From Procambarus clarkii (taxonomy: Eukaryota; Arthropoda; Malacostraca; Decapoda; Cambaridae), in assembly GCF_040958095.1 (NCBI RefSeq), contig NC_091195.1, positions 27,014,381 through 27,078,380 on the forward strand: 64,000 nt of DNA, read 5' to 3'. A program made the position numbers and the translations under genes. Under the pieces are notes generated by a model, which worked only from the letters and a program-made list of their open reading frames with translations, did no database searches and was not told the DNA's origin. Shown piece by piece: positions 1 through 10,239 of this stretch (its first letter is position 1; the number at the start of each line of letters is the position of its first letter).

Positions 1-522
1 TTCATAATTTAACACTTAACCCTTGCATTAAACAAGGGTTACACGGGTTATCATTGTGCCCAGAAAAATAGTATCCGAAGTAAGGTTTTTGTATTCCTCT
101 ATTGTTAAATCCTTACACTGAACATAGGAACAATGTGCCAAAATGGTCACTTTTTTAACATGACAATATATTAAAAAGAAAAATTAACATTTTTTGTAAC
201 ATGTTGACATAACGTAACATGACAGATGTTTACTGGAGGCTTCAAATACCAATTGGGAACACTGTGTACCAAGAGGACTTTCAATTGTTGCAAAGTGTCT
301 AAAACATCACATGTAATGAGTACCTCCAGTCCAACATCACACGATGTTATGCTCAGTGCAAGGGTTAATGTTACCGAACATGCCTGTTAGCAGTGAGCGA
401 GTACCGCCTATGTGCATACATTATTTAATTCCATGATGAAAGTTCAAAATCAATAAATAATATTGTTGCTCAGAGAAAATAAATACATCCTATTACTGTA
501 ATTATATTACAGCTAACCTTAC
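1..522. other. Intron of the ZNF143-like gene, left edge
   Basis: AT-rich sequence with no ORF or recognised repeat. By position it is intronic, downstream of the donor at 521-522 on the minus strand. Confidence 0.6.
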
Positions 523-718
523 CTGTGTGTGTTCGAACGTGTTTCTGGAGATCACCGGAGGTTTTGAAACATTTTCCACACTGTTCTTCTGGACACTGGT
601 AGGGTTTCTCTCCAGTGTGAGTGCGTAAATGAGACTTGAGCGCATATCCAGTTGTAAAACATTTTTTGCACACATCGCAAGCGTGCGGCCGCTGACCGGT
701 GTGGTTTCGTTGGTGAGT
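523..718 (-). CDS. ZNF143/ZNF76-like zinc finger factor, exon with zinc fingers 2-3 (fourth exon found)
   Basis: Read on the minus strand from 718 to 523, this exon completes zinc finger 1 (THQRNHTG), then encodes finger 2 ([17 protein letters not shown]) and finger 3 ([19 protein letters not shown]), each followed by an HTG linker. The motifs [18 protein letters not shown] and [15 protein letters not shown] match the Staf family (ZNF143/ZNF76), sequence-specific activators of snRNA and many Pol II promoters. The acceptor AG is at 719-720 and the donor GT at 521-522. The start phase is 0, joining exactly to the exon ending at 13150, and the end phase is 1. Finger 2 has C-x2-C where vertebrate ZNF143 has C-x4-C. 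The remaining fingers and C-terminus lie beyond the left edge of the window. Family assignment is by recognition of the motif string; no search was run. Confidence 0.87.
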
Positions 719-1030
719 CTAATTAGCAAATGTAATTCAATTTTAATTAATGAAAAATGAATGATTTAATGGCGGCTTTGTTAGTCATATTTATCATTTT
801 TGTAAAATATTTTATAAATCAAATATGTATAAATCCTGAAATCCTCATCATTTCTCCCCTGTTGTTCCTTCACTATAGTCAAGCATTGAGAGTAAAGAAA
901 TACTGTATAGTACTTGTTTTGGGTGGCATTGTCAACAGCCGGGGATACCGAGGGCCGTAGGATTGGGAGCCGGGCCAGATTACAGGGCAAGGTCGCCAGG
1001 CACAAAATCGGTGGCCATAGTAAAATAAAA
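719..1030. other. Intronic sequence before the first DIRS copy
   Basis: AT-rich at 730-900. From about 925 it passes into a GC-richer stretch ending where the DIRS terminal repeat begins near 1031. No coding signal. Confidence 0.5.
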
Positions 1031-1600
1031 AAACCAGCGTTGAATGTAATGAAACGCCATTTTCTGGGTGAGACCCGGAGGCTCCCCGGAGCTTTACCGG
1101 CTGATATGCTAATGTCAGACTTTGGCATCAGTCATGTGTATGGAGTTCTAGGGCCTACCGGGGACCACGAGCCAGAACCTGGCCCCCTCAGAGAGGCAAG
1201 GGGAGCAATGGCCTATAGAAACCCCCGTGTGGTTGGAAGCATTCTATGTCTGCCATCGACCGGGTCAAGCATCCAGAAAGGTAAGCATTCCAAAACAAAC
1301 CCCTATTCTGGTGAAAATTGCTACCTAAGCCGAACTAGTGGATAGAACTCTTCAACAGAAAACAAGGAAACTAGTATGACGTCATACGTCACCGCGCCGC
1401 TGTCTGCGCAGCTCCCCCCTCCCCAGGAGGGGGAAGGGGGAGCCCCAGACCTCCCACGCCGGCTATCCACCCACCAGTTCTGAGGCTGGATGTCAAAACA
1501 CGCGAAAAACGCCGACCGGAGGGAGGGAGGGTTGCCGGGGAGCCTCCGGGTCTCACCCAGAAAATGGCGTTTCATTACATTCAACGCTGGTTTTCTGGGG
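1031..1600. repeat. DIRS 3' inverted terminal repeat, itself ended by a short inverted pair
   Basis: Begins with TTGAATGTAATGAAACGCCA (1039-1058) and ends with its reverse complement (about 1562-1583), so a segment of about 550 bp has its own inverted ends nested in the larger ITR. The arm carries TGACGTCA at 1377-1384. Similar segments occur at 59868-60425 and, truncated, at several other sites in the window. Confidence 0.75.
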
Positions 1601-2600
1601 GGAGCCCCGTCGGCTCCCCGGAGCTAACTACCCACAGAGGAAGGTCAAAGGGACAAAACCGGGAGGCGGACACCACGCACCCCCCAAGGAGGCGAGACAA
1701 CTGGCAGCAAATGCCAACCCAAGGCGCCACAGCCCCGAAAATCCTGGGAACAACACGAGAACCACGAGCAGCAAGGCCCCTGCACGAACACCAAAAATCC
1801 ATGCCCGAAAGACTGCAAGGCCACGTCGCCCAGATGGCAGCGAGAGCAGCGAAGCCACGAACGCCACAGGCAGGAGGGAAGAACACAGGCAGCTTAGCCG
1901 CAAGAACACGGCTGACCACCTGGGACACCATCACCCGCGAACCGGGAAGAACAGAACCGGATCAACGCAAAACGCGCTCCGGACCCAAACGCCGTGGCAC
2001 GCAAACAACAGCGGAGGGCCGCCACTGAACACACAAACGACACCCCCGGCCCGACCAACGAAGCACCAACAAACCCTGGACCCCTCCAGAATGCAGCAGC
2101 CCCACCCCGCGCCAGAAAAGATGGAGACTGCTGCCATCAAACAACCAAAACGCTAAAACCGAAGGAGCAAGAAAACTCAGCAAACCGACCCCCAGAGGCA
2201 AAGGCCCAAAGGAAAGAGCCGACGAAAAAACACACCGGAACCGAAGGGGCACTACCAACCGAGGAGAAGACAGAGCACGCTGACCAGAGACCAGGATGGT
2301 GCAAGCGGCGCACGAACAGGCCGGAGGTGAAACGACGCACAAGACAGCTGACTAACGGTGCAGAAGCAACACCAAGACCGAAAGCAAGCTGAAGCGGCTC
2401 CGCCTGCGCCGCACGAAAAGAGGCGACAGTATGTGGCAAGACGACGGCCCCCAACCCCCACTAGAAAACCAAGCCGAGAGTAAACCAAGCCAACAAGAGT
2501 AACCACCTAAGAAGGGACAGGAAAAGGAAGGACCGCCAAAATACCCCATACTGCCGCCAAGAGAAGCACGCAGGTGGGACACCTACCACGAAGCCACCCG
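1600..2600 (-). pseudogene. DIRS tyrosine recombinase, frameshifted
   Basis: Minus-strand frames show pieces of a DIRS YR: an N-terminal helical part (TVASFRAAQAEPLQLAFG in the 2454-2137 frame) and a C-terminal part (VRGFAALAAIWATW in the 1934-1581 frame). The latter matches the HDVRRFATLAAVFGN stretch of the copy at 60.6 kb. The catalytic HxxR is damaged (CGVR) and the frame changes several times, so it cannot encode an active integrase-like enzyme. Confidence 0.65.
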
Positions 2601-2823
2601 ACCACCAACCGGAGGCAAGACCACAAGGCAGAACTTAAGCAGCCCTGACAAGGCCCCCCCGAGCCCAGGAAAAAGGCGGAGCCGCGAGAAGATCTCGGGC
2701 GCGACCACCGAAACCCAGGCGGCACAAGGAGATGGAACGTCTGCCGAACAGAAAAACTCCCCAAAGCATGCAAGCCTGCCTGGAGTTCAGAAACGACGGG
2801 TCCGACGCGAGACATCGCAAGAA

Positions 2824-2861
2824 CCCCCCCCCCCCCAAAAAAAAAAAAAAAAAAAAAAAAA
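2824..2861. repeat. C-run followed by A-run
   Basis: A stretch of C followed by about 24 A (on the minus strand, T then G) inside the DIRS copy. It accounts for poly-Lys or poly-Phe in the ORFs that cross it. Confidence 0.9.
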
Positions 2862-3339
2862 CAACAACCGGCAGGGCAGGAAAACCAAAGAAGGCGGAAG
2901 GGTCGCCGCCAGAACAGGACCCGAACCAAGGGGTACGAACAACTGCAATAGACCGAGACAAATAAGCACATCACAGGACACAGGCTGACCAACGCCTAAG
3001 AAGACACGCAGAACATCCCTGCTGCAGAGGAGGCAGGAAGAAAGAGCAGAAGCACAAAAAACCCCAGGAGAACAACCAGGGGTGGACAATCAGAGCAGGG
3101 ACAAAAACCGCACGCAATCCCCAGGCACAAAACGGCAGCAAAGTGCCACTCCACAACCGGACACAGGAACAAGGACACGCCACCGTGAAACACGGTACCA
3201 ATGCACACGTGCAGCAGCAGCAGCAACTTGTAAATAGCAACTCCCCTCTGCAAAGGCAGAGAACGGAGCAGGCAGACCCCAGACAGGGCCAACGGAGACA
3301 CTACAAAAACCTTGCAGGCCCAGAAACCTGCACCAGGCG

Positions 3340-3665
3340 ACCGACGGCGGAGAAACCCCGCTCGATACCTGCTGGATGAGGTACAGGGAGCTCTTTTACA
3401 CCTGAAGCCCGGTCCAAGGCTAGGCCAGACCGGCCAGAGGATGGCCCACCAGGCAGCTGCTAGGAGCAGTCTACCGGCCCACATACCCCCACAACCAGGA
3501 CGGGCCGGAACTGCCATACGAAAACAGGCCAGTGCGCCCCGGAAATCCACGGACGAACCAGCAAGAAGGCTTATGCTCGCAAGTAGGTCGTGTAACAAGC
3601 ACAGACCACTGATGGTAATACAGTATCCCCCAAAAGTGCCAATAGCACCACTGCACTCCACTGGT
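3340..3665 (-). mobile_element. LINE fragment, C-terminal RT region (same family as 31840-32665)
   Basis: On the minus strand the frame reads SGAIGTFGGYC and later VDFRGALACF and RPGCGGMWAG. This is aligned by eye to RGAIGTIREHC, VDIFKRKLDLF and QPGCGWYVG of the better copy at 32.3-32.6 kb. Heavily diverged and GC-shifted, it is nested in the DIRS element. Confidence 0.6.
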
Positions 3666-4440
3666 ACTATCCCGCAAGTTCCACCAGATAGGCAGGACCC
3701 AAGAGCCAGAGCTCAAATCCTGCAAGCACAGCCAGGAGCCTCACCAGGTGAGTACAGAACCAACCCTACAACCCCCACACCTCACAACATTAAAAAGGGA
3801 GGGTCCCCTGAATGACACCAGCATGGGTTGGACATGCACATGAGGGGGGACAGGAAGGGGTGATAAGGGACAGTCACTGGTGTGCGAACGGTCTCAGTCG
3901 TACAAAATATACCTAAATAAAGACAGGTATAGAAACACCGCCGCATCCAGCGCCCGGCCAAAAGACGCCAGACTGCAGTAACGCACCTGGCGAATGGTGG
4001 CACGAACTTGACACGACTCAACCGTGCCCAGAAGAACTTGAGAGCACCGCCAGGTGAAGACGCCAGAGCCGGACCCTGCCGGACCCGCAGGAGAACAGGG
4101 AGAGGCGAAGGAGGCGGTCCACACCCATGACAGGGAAAACCGCGGTGTCCTCCCCACAACAGGGAACCAGGACACCCCCGGCGCGAAGGGGCACATACCG
4201 CAGCCAGGGAGAAGAACGAGAGGCGAAGCACTGTAGCAAAAAAGGGCGCAAAACCCCAGCACTGAAACACCGCCCAGACCAAAACAAACTCCACGGCGCA
4301 TGCGCATAACACGCTGGCCGAACCGCACACCCTCCCTGCGGGAAGGCGCCAGCCAGGACTACTGCACGAGAAAAAGAAGCCAAAAGAGGAAGCAGGAACA
4401 AGAAAACCGGCCAAAGAAGCAAAGAGCCCCAAAAGGAATC

Positions 4441-4780
4441 CAACCGGGCAACAAGTAGCCCAACCGGGCGACAAGCAGCCCAACCGGGCGACAAGCAGCC
4501 CAACCGGGCGACAAGCAGCCCAACCGGGCGACAAGCAGCCCAACCGGGCGACAAGTAGCCCAACCGGGCGACAAGTAGCCCAACCGGGCGACAAGTAGCC
4601 CAACCGGGCGACAAGTAGCCCAACCGGGCGACAAGTAGCCCAACCGGGCGACAAGTAGCCCAACCGGGCGACAAGTAGCCCAACCGGGCGACAAGTAGCC
4701 CAACCGGGCGACAAGTAGCCCAACAGGGCGACAAGTAGCCCAACAGGGCGACAAGTAGCCCAACAGGGCGACAAGTACGA
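4441..4780. repeat. 20-bp minisatellite, about 17 copies
   Basis: Unit CAACCGGGCGACAAGTAGCC in tandem. Variants (AAGCAGCC, CAACAGGG) are clustered in blocks, as expected from stepwise array growth. It lies in the internal region of the DIRS copy. Because 20 bp shifts frame each unit, the minus-strand ORFs show a 20-residue period (RPVGLLVARLGYLSPGWATC) with no independent coding evidence. Confidence 0.95.
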
Positions 4781-5099
4781 GGAGCCGACAGACGTTCCAA
4801 AAATGCGGGAAGTAGCGAAAAACCTTCCCGTACCCTCGAGAACACAGAAGCCAACACTAGTCCCGAAGGCACACGAAGGCGCAGGCGCACCCGAGATCAG
4901 AAGTCACGCAGAACCCCACCGAACGGGGAAACATGACAAAAACACCGTCCCAAAAAGGGGGGGGAGAGGAAACATCCACCCACAGGACGGAACCAACCGA
5001 CTCAAAGGCCAAGGAACCGAGCCCGGGGAGGGGCCGACGTCCAACAGCACGTACGGCGAGTGGGGAGGAAAGACCCCACTCCGCGTAACCACAAGCCCC

Positions 5100-5830
5100 G
5101 CCTAGAGGGGGATAAAAACCCCCACGGGGTCTAACGGGGCCAAGGCCCCCCCCAAGTCAGCCCCTCCCCAGCCCCGGGAACCTACACGACAGGCCCCGGG
5201 GCCGAGCCGTGCCCCCAAAGCCCCGGCCGTACCAGAAAACCGGGGCAGCCGTGAAAACACTAAGGAAGGGAGCCCACTGGCAGACTCATACAACACGGCT
5301 GGAGGAACAGGCCCAAATGCCCCCGTCACTACCCCGGAAGGGGAATTCCCCCGAGACTGCCCGAGTCTCAACACCACCAAAAACCCCGCCCCGAACCAAC
5401 AGACCGTAAGGAACCGGATGCAGGCAGGGTGAACCAGGGGAAAAGACAAGGGGGCGTGGATGGAACCGAAGCAGCCAACACCCCCAAGTCCCAAAACGAA
5501 CTACAACGGGGCAGCCCCGGGGCTCCCGGGGAGGAAACCACGAGAACGTTGCCACCACCAAGGCTCAAGTGCAACGCCCCTGCTGCCCGCACCCGCTGTG
5601 TTAGCACAACTGGGTAACCGAGCCACAACGAGCAACCAAACTCGCAGGACTCCGGGTCGAAGGTGTCACCGACCCCACAGGCAGCAGACGGAGGCAAAAC
5701 AGAGAGTCACCCAGAGACAAAAGGTGAGAGCAACCCTCAAACTCGCTGGAAGCGAGGGGGGGGCTCTGGGGTCACATCCATCGGACCCGCGCGCCCCCAG
5801 GGGTTTCCCAGGGTCCCGAGCGTTTACTTT
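5100..5830 (-). pseudogene. DIRS gag-like region, degraded
   Basis: The minus-strand frame at 5697-5368 contains GVGDTFDPESC, which parallels WIGDTYDPESGGTC of the better gag copy at 30.9-31.3 kb. Flanking frames are broken and GC-rich. The leader between this and the 5' ITR (about 5900-6430) resembles the leader preceding gag at 9.7 kb and 30.3 kb (CCTAGGTGCCCTGTAAGTAC-type string). Confidence 0.55.
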
Positions 5831-6439
5831 AAGAGGACTCGCGCTCAGGTAGTCCCAGGCAGGGTACTGCTAACCGGCACCCAAAGCTACCAAACAACTT
5901 TCTAAGAGCTGAACCCCCGGGACGTGTACACTCACGGGGACCTAGCAGGGGGCACCACCAGAAAATACTCAGAACACAAGGGACACAAGGGGCAAGAACG
6001 AAGGCAGACCCCCCCACCAGGTAAATAAACAAAAGAAAAAGAAAACCCCGCAAGAGGACAGCGTACCCAAGCGGAACAGAGCCGGCCGCAATGATTGGTA
6101 AAGACAAGCTGCACAGTACCCCGCGCCCCACCAGTGCAAACACTGCCCCTTACTCTAAGGCGAACAAGGGAGACAGAACCCCCGAGCACACAAAGAGCGG
6201 CCGAAAACCAAGCAGTAAACGGCCAAGCAGGGGCAGGACCCAAGGAACTTGTGGAAGGTGGCCCCAAGCCCCAAGGGCAGTACTTACAGGGCACCTAGGG
6301 AAGGGAACCCTAGGCGCATGCAGCCCGAGTACTGAAGAATCACTCCCGGCTCACGCACCACCTAGAAAACAGACACCACACTCTAGGTACAGTGCTGAAA
6401 CAACCACTGGAGCCGGAGCACATAACCATTGCCTATAGC

Positions 6440-6873
6440 ATCAGCCGAAGAACTGGTGGGTGGATAGCCGGCGTGGGAGGTCTGGGGCTCCCCCTTCCCC
6501 CTCCTGGGGAGGGGGGAGCTGCGCAGACAGCGGCGCGGTGACGTATGACGTCATACTAGTTTCCTTGTTTTCTGTTGAAGAGTTCTATCCACTAGTTCGG
6601 CTTAGGTAGCAATTTTCACCAGAATAGGGGTTTGTTTTGGAATGCTTACCTTTCTGGATGCTTGACCCGGTCGATGGCAGACATAGAATGCTTCCAACCA
6701 CACGGGGGTTTCTATAGGCCATTGCTCCCCTTGCCTCTCTGAGGGGGCCAGGTTCTGGCCGTGGTCCCCGGTAGGCCCTAGAACTCCATACACATGACTG
6801 ATGCCAAAGTCTGACATTAGCATATCAGCCGGTAAAGCTCCGGGGAGCCGACGGGGCTCCCCCCAGAAAAACA
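6440..6873. repeat. DIRS 5' inverted terminal repeat
   Basis: Reverse complement of 1060-1480, including the CRE palindrome TGACGTCA at 6546-6553. It ends near 6873, next to the 68-bp minisatellite. Confidence 0.8.
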
Positions 6874-6899
6874 AGCCAATGACCCCAGACTGAAACACA

Positions 6900-7615
6900 A
6901 GACTAAGGTAAGACAATACAGAGGTACCACAGTCTCGTACACAAGACAAGACTGTCCCGGGAACACAAGACTGTGGTAATAATATACAGAAGTACCACAG
7001 TCTCGTACACAAGACAAGACTGTCCCGGGAACACAAGACTGTGGTAATAATATACAGAAGTACCACAGTCTCGTACACAAGACAAGACTGTCCCGGGAAC
7101 ACAAGACTGAGGTAATAATATACAGAAGTACCACAGTCTCGTACACAAGACAAGACTGAGGTAATAATATACAGAAGTACCACAGTCTCGTACACAAGAC
7201 AAGACTGTCCCGGGAACACAAGACTGAGGTAATAATATACAGAAGTACCACAGTCTCGTACACAAGACAAGACTGAGGTAATAATATACAGAAGTACCAC
7301 AGTCTCGTACACAAGACAAGACTGTCCCGGGAACACAAGACTGAGGTAATAATATACAGAGGTACCACAGTCTCGTACACAAGACAAGACTGTCCCGGGA
7401 ACACAAGACTGAGGTAATAATATACAGAGGTACCACAGTCTCGTACACAACACAAGACTGCCCCGGGAACACAAGACTGAGGTAATAATATACAGAAGTA
7501 CCACAGTCTCGTACACAAGACAAGACTGCCCCGGGAACACAAGACTGAGGTAATAATATACAGAAGTACCACAGTCTCGTACACAACACAAGACTGTCCC
7601 GGGAACACAAGACTG
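6900..7615. repeat. 68-bp minisatellite with 48-bp variant units
   Basis: Unit starts GTACCACAGTCTCGTACACA and continues through GACTGTCCCGGGAACACAAG and a GGTAATAATATACAGA tail. Some units lack the 20-bp GTCCCGGGAACACAAGACTG segment, giving a 48-bp form. About eleven units. The long minus-strand ORFs across it (up to 411 codons) repeat YETVVLLYIITSVL and are artefacts of the array. Confidence 0.93.
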
Positions 7616-8300
7616 AGAGGCATGACCACTACCCCACCAGTCTCCATGGGAATGGACAGGGTAGGAGAGGATGGATGAATCAATACGATTCGTACACCCA
7701 TAATGGGGGACAGGTGGTAACAGAGAATCCAAAGGAGCCACAGAGACATGAATAAGAACTTGTCCAAAGGCAGTAAGTAAAGGGAATGCCAGAGGCAGTG
7801 ACGAGGTGAAGGCTGCAAACATAGAAACACATGACACATGTCACACAAAAGTGAACAACAGTCACCAGTAAGAATATGAGCGCATTAACTAAATGAAAAA
7901 CTCTCTAAAAAAGCAGGAAAACAAATGATAAACATTCAGCCGCCCGGCTGCCACATGCAATGAGTGGATAACAACAAACTGCAGCTATGGGATGATACAT
8001 CACATCCGGAGCACCGCCCTAGCAGCCAGTTGTGGCAACTCAAACTATAGAGCAAAATTCTTGCCAAAAATATAAACAACGAAACTGCTGCTCTGAAAGA
8101 AGGGAAGAGCAGTTACGGGAAGTTAGAAGAAGGGAAGAAGGGTTACGAAAAGCACCGGAAAATAACTTACAATAATTGTATGACGAACCAAATGAAAAAG
8201 TTGTTATATTAATAGTTTTTTTCCCCCCAGGACAAAACATCCAAGCAAAAGATGGATTCACCAGACGTGAGGGTGCATGAATCACGACGGCAAATATGGT
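7616..8300. other. Unassigned non-coding sequence
   Basis: No credible ORF and no recognised mobile element, only short A-rich stretches. It lies between the minisatellite and the next DIRS fragment. Confidence 0.4.
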
Positions 8301-9945
8301 AAAACTAATTCAAAAAAGGAAAGGGGAGGGAACGAAAACCCCATCCACTGCCCAGAAGGCACAAGGAGCCAAGCTGGGCCAAAAGGAGCCTAAACACTCC
8401 AAGAGGACTCCCCTCGAGCCCTAGAAACCCCCGTCACAGGCCCCAGGGCAGAGTCCTCTTCCACGCCCACCACCCCTGAAAAAAGGCAGCATCCAGAGAA
8501 AAAGCTTCCAAGAAGGAAATCTGCTGGGTTGACCCAGAAGCCTCGGTGAAAAAGCCGGACTCAACTATCTCTGTGCCCGAATCACCCCCAAAGAAGCCCG
8601 AGCCTCATCCAGAGCTAAACCCCATCCCAACTTCAAAAGCCTTAGATGTACGGGTGAACCATACCCACCTGGGAAGGAAGCAAGGGTGCAGAAGGAATCA
8701 AGTTCGAAGTAACTGGATAAGCACCTCCAAACGATACCTGATCAACCAGGCTGTGACTCATACGTCAGGCTGCGAGCAGCCGTGTCCAACAGCCTGGTTG
8801 ATCAGTCCGGCAACCAGGAGGCCTGGTCGACGACCGGGACGCGAGGACGCTAAGTCCCGGAAGCACCTCAAGGTAACCTCAAGGTAACCTCAAGGTAAGG
8901 TAAGTAACCAATGCCCCCTCAAATCCTGGTCCCTAAAACCCAAGTGGGGCAGCTCTGCGATCTCCAGCTGGGCAACCTACTTGGCTCATTGCAGTAAGGA
9001 GAATCGAGCATGAAACACAGCTGCTGCTTGATCCTTGAGATCAACAGATAAGGTAAAGAACAAGCAGGGAACAAGGACCGCAAGACTCTGGGTCAGTGGT
9101 GTCCCGACCCAACAGGCAGCGTGACGGAGGCAGTAAGGATGATCATTTCCCTGAAGCAGGGGCAACGAACAACCTTCGACTTTACACAAGGTGAGAGCAG
9201 GTTCCGAAAAGGTAGCCATTGTACAACCGAGCCGACAGGGGTTTTCCAGGGCCCATAGGATGAATTAACGCTACAGGAAGCCCAGGAACCGGAGCAAGCT
9301 GAGCCGGTAGAACCCTGTCAGGTAGCAAGCAAACTGACCACCCGTAGCAGTTATGAAACCTCGGGGGAAACAGAGTAGCACTACCAACACAACCTAGGCT
9401 TGCCTAATAAGAAGCTAAGCAGACCACCTCTGTCAAAAACAACGCAAAAATGCCAGTGAATGAAAAGAAAATGAAAGCAAAACCCCTCAAAGACACACAC
9501 CACAAACAAACTGGCAGTCAGAGAGAAACATTGGCCGCTAGCTGTGGCAGCCGCGGTGTGCACCACCCAGCCAATAACACTCCCCTACCTGCGGCAAGAC
9601 AAAGCTCAAGACCCTCTGACGTACTCCAAGGGCGAAAACATCATCATATAACGAAGTCTTCAAATGGGGGAGTGATTCCTGAACGCCCCAGGGGAAGATA
9701 ACCCTGACACACAAGGGCAGTACTCACAGAGCACCTAGGGAAGATCTCCCTAGGCACATGCTGCTCCTGTACACTAAGACACCTGGTCACCACACCAACA
9801 CACAGCTGGAGCAGCCACACAGGGCAAAATTCCAGAACAGGAACTTGAGGCCAGAGATGATTGATGTGACCACCAGCACATCAGTTCAGCAACTGGAGTG
9901 GTGGGCTGCGGTTCCCCCCCCCCCCTCCCTGTAGGGGAGTATTGT
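8300..9945 (-). mobile_element. DIRS-like 5' half: leader and gag, minus orientation
   Basis: Runs parallel (reverse complement) to 30300-31560, including the leader with CCTAGGTGCTCTGTGAGTAC (about 9720-9750) and the gag N-terminus at 9219-8986. That frame starts MATFSEPALTLCKVEGC and shows the HPYCLRHAAC Cys/His cluster. The frame is lost after about 77 residues. A LINE 3' end (about 8700-8900) is inserted inside it. Confidence 0.65.
8700..8905 (+). mobile_element. LINE 3' end with CTCAAGGTAAC tandem tail
   Basis: The plus strand reads approximately as the C-terminus of a LINE ORF2 (NQPGC..., SNSLVDQS, EAWSTTGTRG in overlapping frames), followed by a tail repeating ACCTCAAGGTA three to four times. 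The stretch GGAGGCCTGGTCGACGACCG to the tail is shared with the 3' end of the tRNA-derived SINE copies at 13.7, 28.9, 31.6 and 49.8 kb. Confidence 0.6.
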
Positions 9946-9949
9946 AACG

Positions 9950-10235
9950 AGCAGAAGTGTAGTTACAGGATGAGAGCTACGCTCGTGGTGTCCCGTCTTC
10001 CCAACACTCTTTGTCATATAACGCTTTGAAACTATTGACGGTCTTGGCCTCCACCACCTTCTCACCTAACTTGTTCCAACCGTCTACCACTCTGTTTGCG
10101 AAAGTAAATTTTCTTATATTTCTTCGGCATCTGTGTTTAGCTAGTGTTAGTCGCATGAAGCGTTGCTTCTTTGGTTTCTTTCTAGAGGAATTATTTTGGT
10201 CTTTTGGGATGTAGATTGCACAGGTTAACCAGACA
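9950..10235 (-). mobile_element. CR1-like LINE, 5'-truncated 3' end
   Basis: The minus strand encodes the usual C-terminal motif of this family (CRRNIRKFTFANRVVDGWNK then KALYDKECWEDGTPRA), ending at the GTAGTTACAGGATGAGAGCT 3' UTR. It is truncated at the 5' end and joins DIRS terminal sequence near 10240. Confidence 0.85.
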
Positions 10236-10239
10236 GTGG

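Larger units (their letters stand above)
1031..6873 (-). mobile_element. DIRS-like tyrosine-recombinase retrotransposon (degraded, minus orientation)
   Basis: Bounded by inverted terminal repeats: about 1060-1480 is the reverse complement of about 6440-6860 over more than 400 bp with few differences. Between them, on the minus strand, lie a gag-like Cys/His region (about 5830-5100, including GDTFDPESC in the 5697-5368 frame) and a tyrosine-recombinase region (about 2600-1600). This is the DIRS1 order: ITR, gag, RT/RH, YR, ITR. No RT or RNase H was recognised in 2.6-5.1 kb. That stretch instead holds a C/A homopolymer run, a LINE fragment and a 20-bp minisatellite, so the copy looks internally deleted or replaced. 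It lies within the 12.4-kb intron of the ZNF143-like gene. Confidence 0.75.

Noticed and set aside
914..1345. 143-codon plus ORF
   Set aside because: Lies across the DIRS terminal repeat, which recurs as non-coding sequence elsewhere.
3782..4890. 330- and 290-codon minus-strand ORFs with RPVGLLVARLGYLSPGW repeats
   Set aside because: 20-bp minisatellite; the flanking parts have no conserved motif.
6602..7848. 411- and 343-codon minus-strand ORFs (YETVVLLYIITSVL)
   Set aside because: Product of the 68/48-bp minisatellite plus DIRS terminal repeat.
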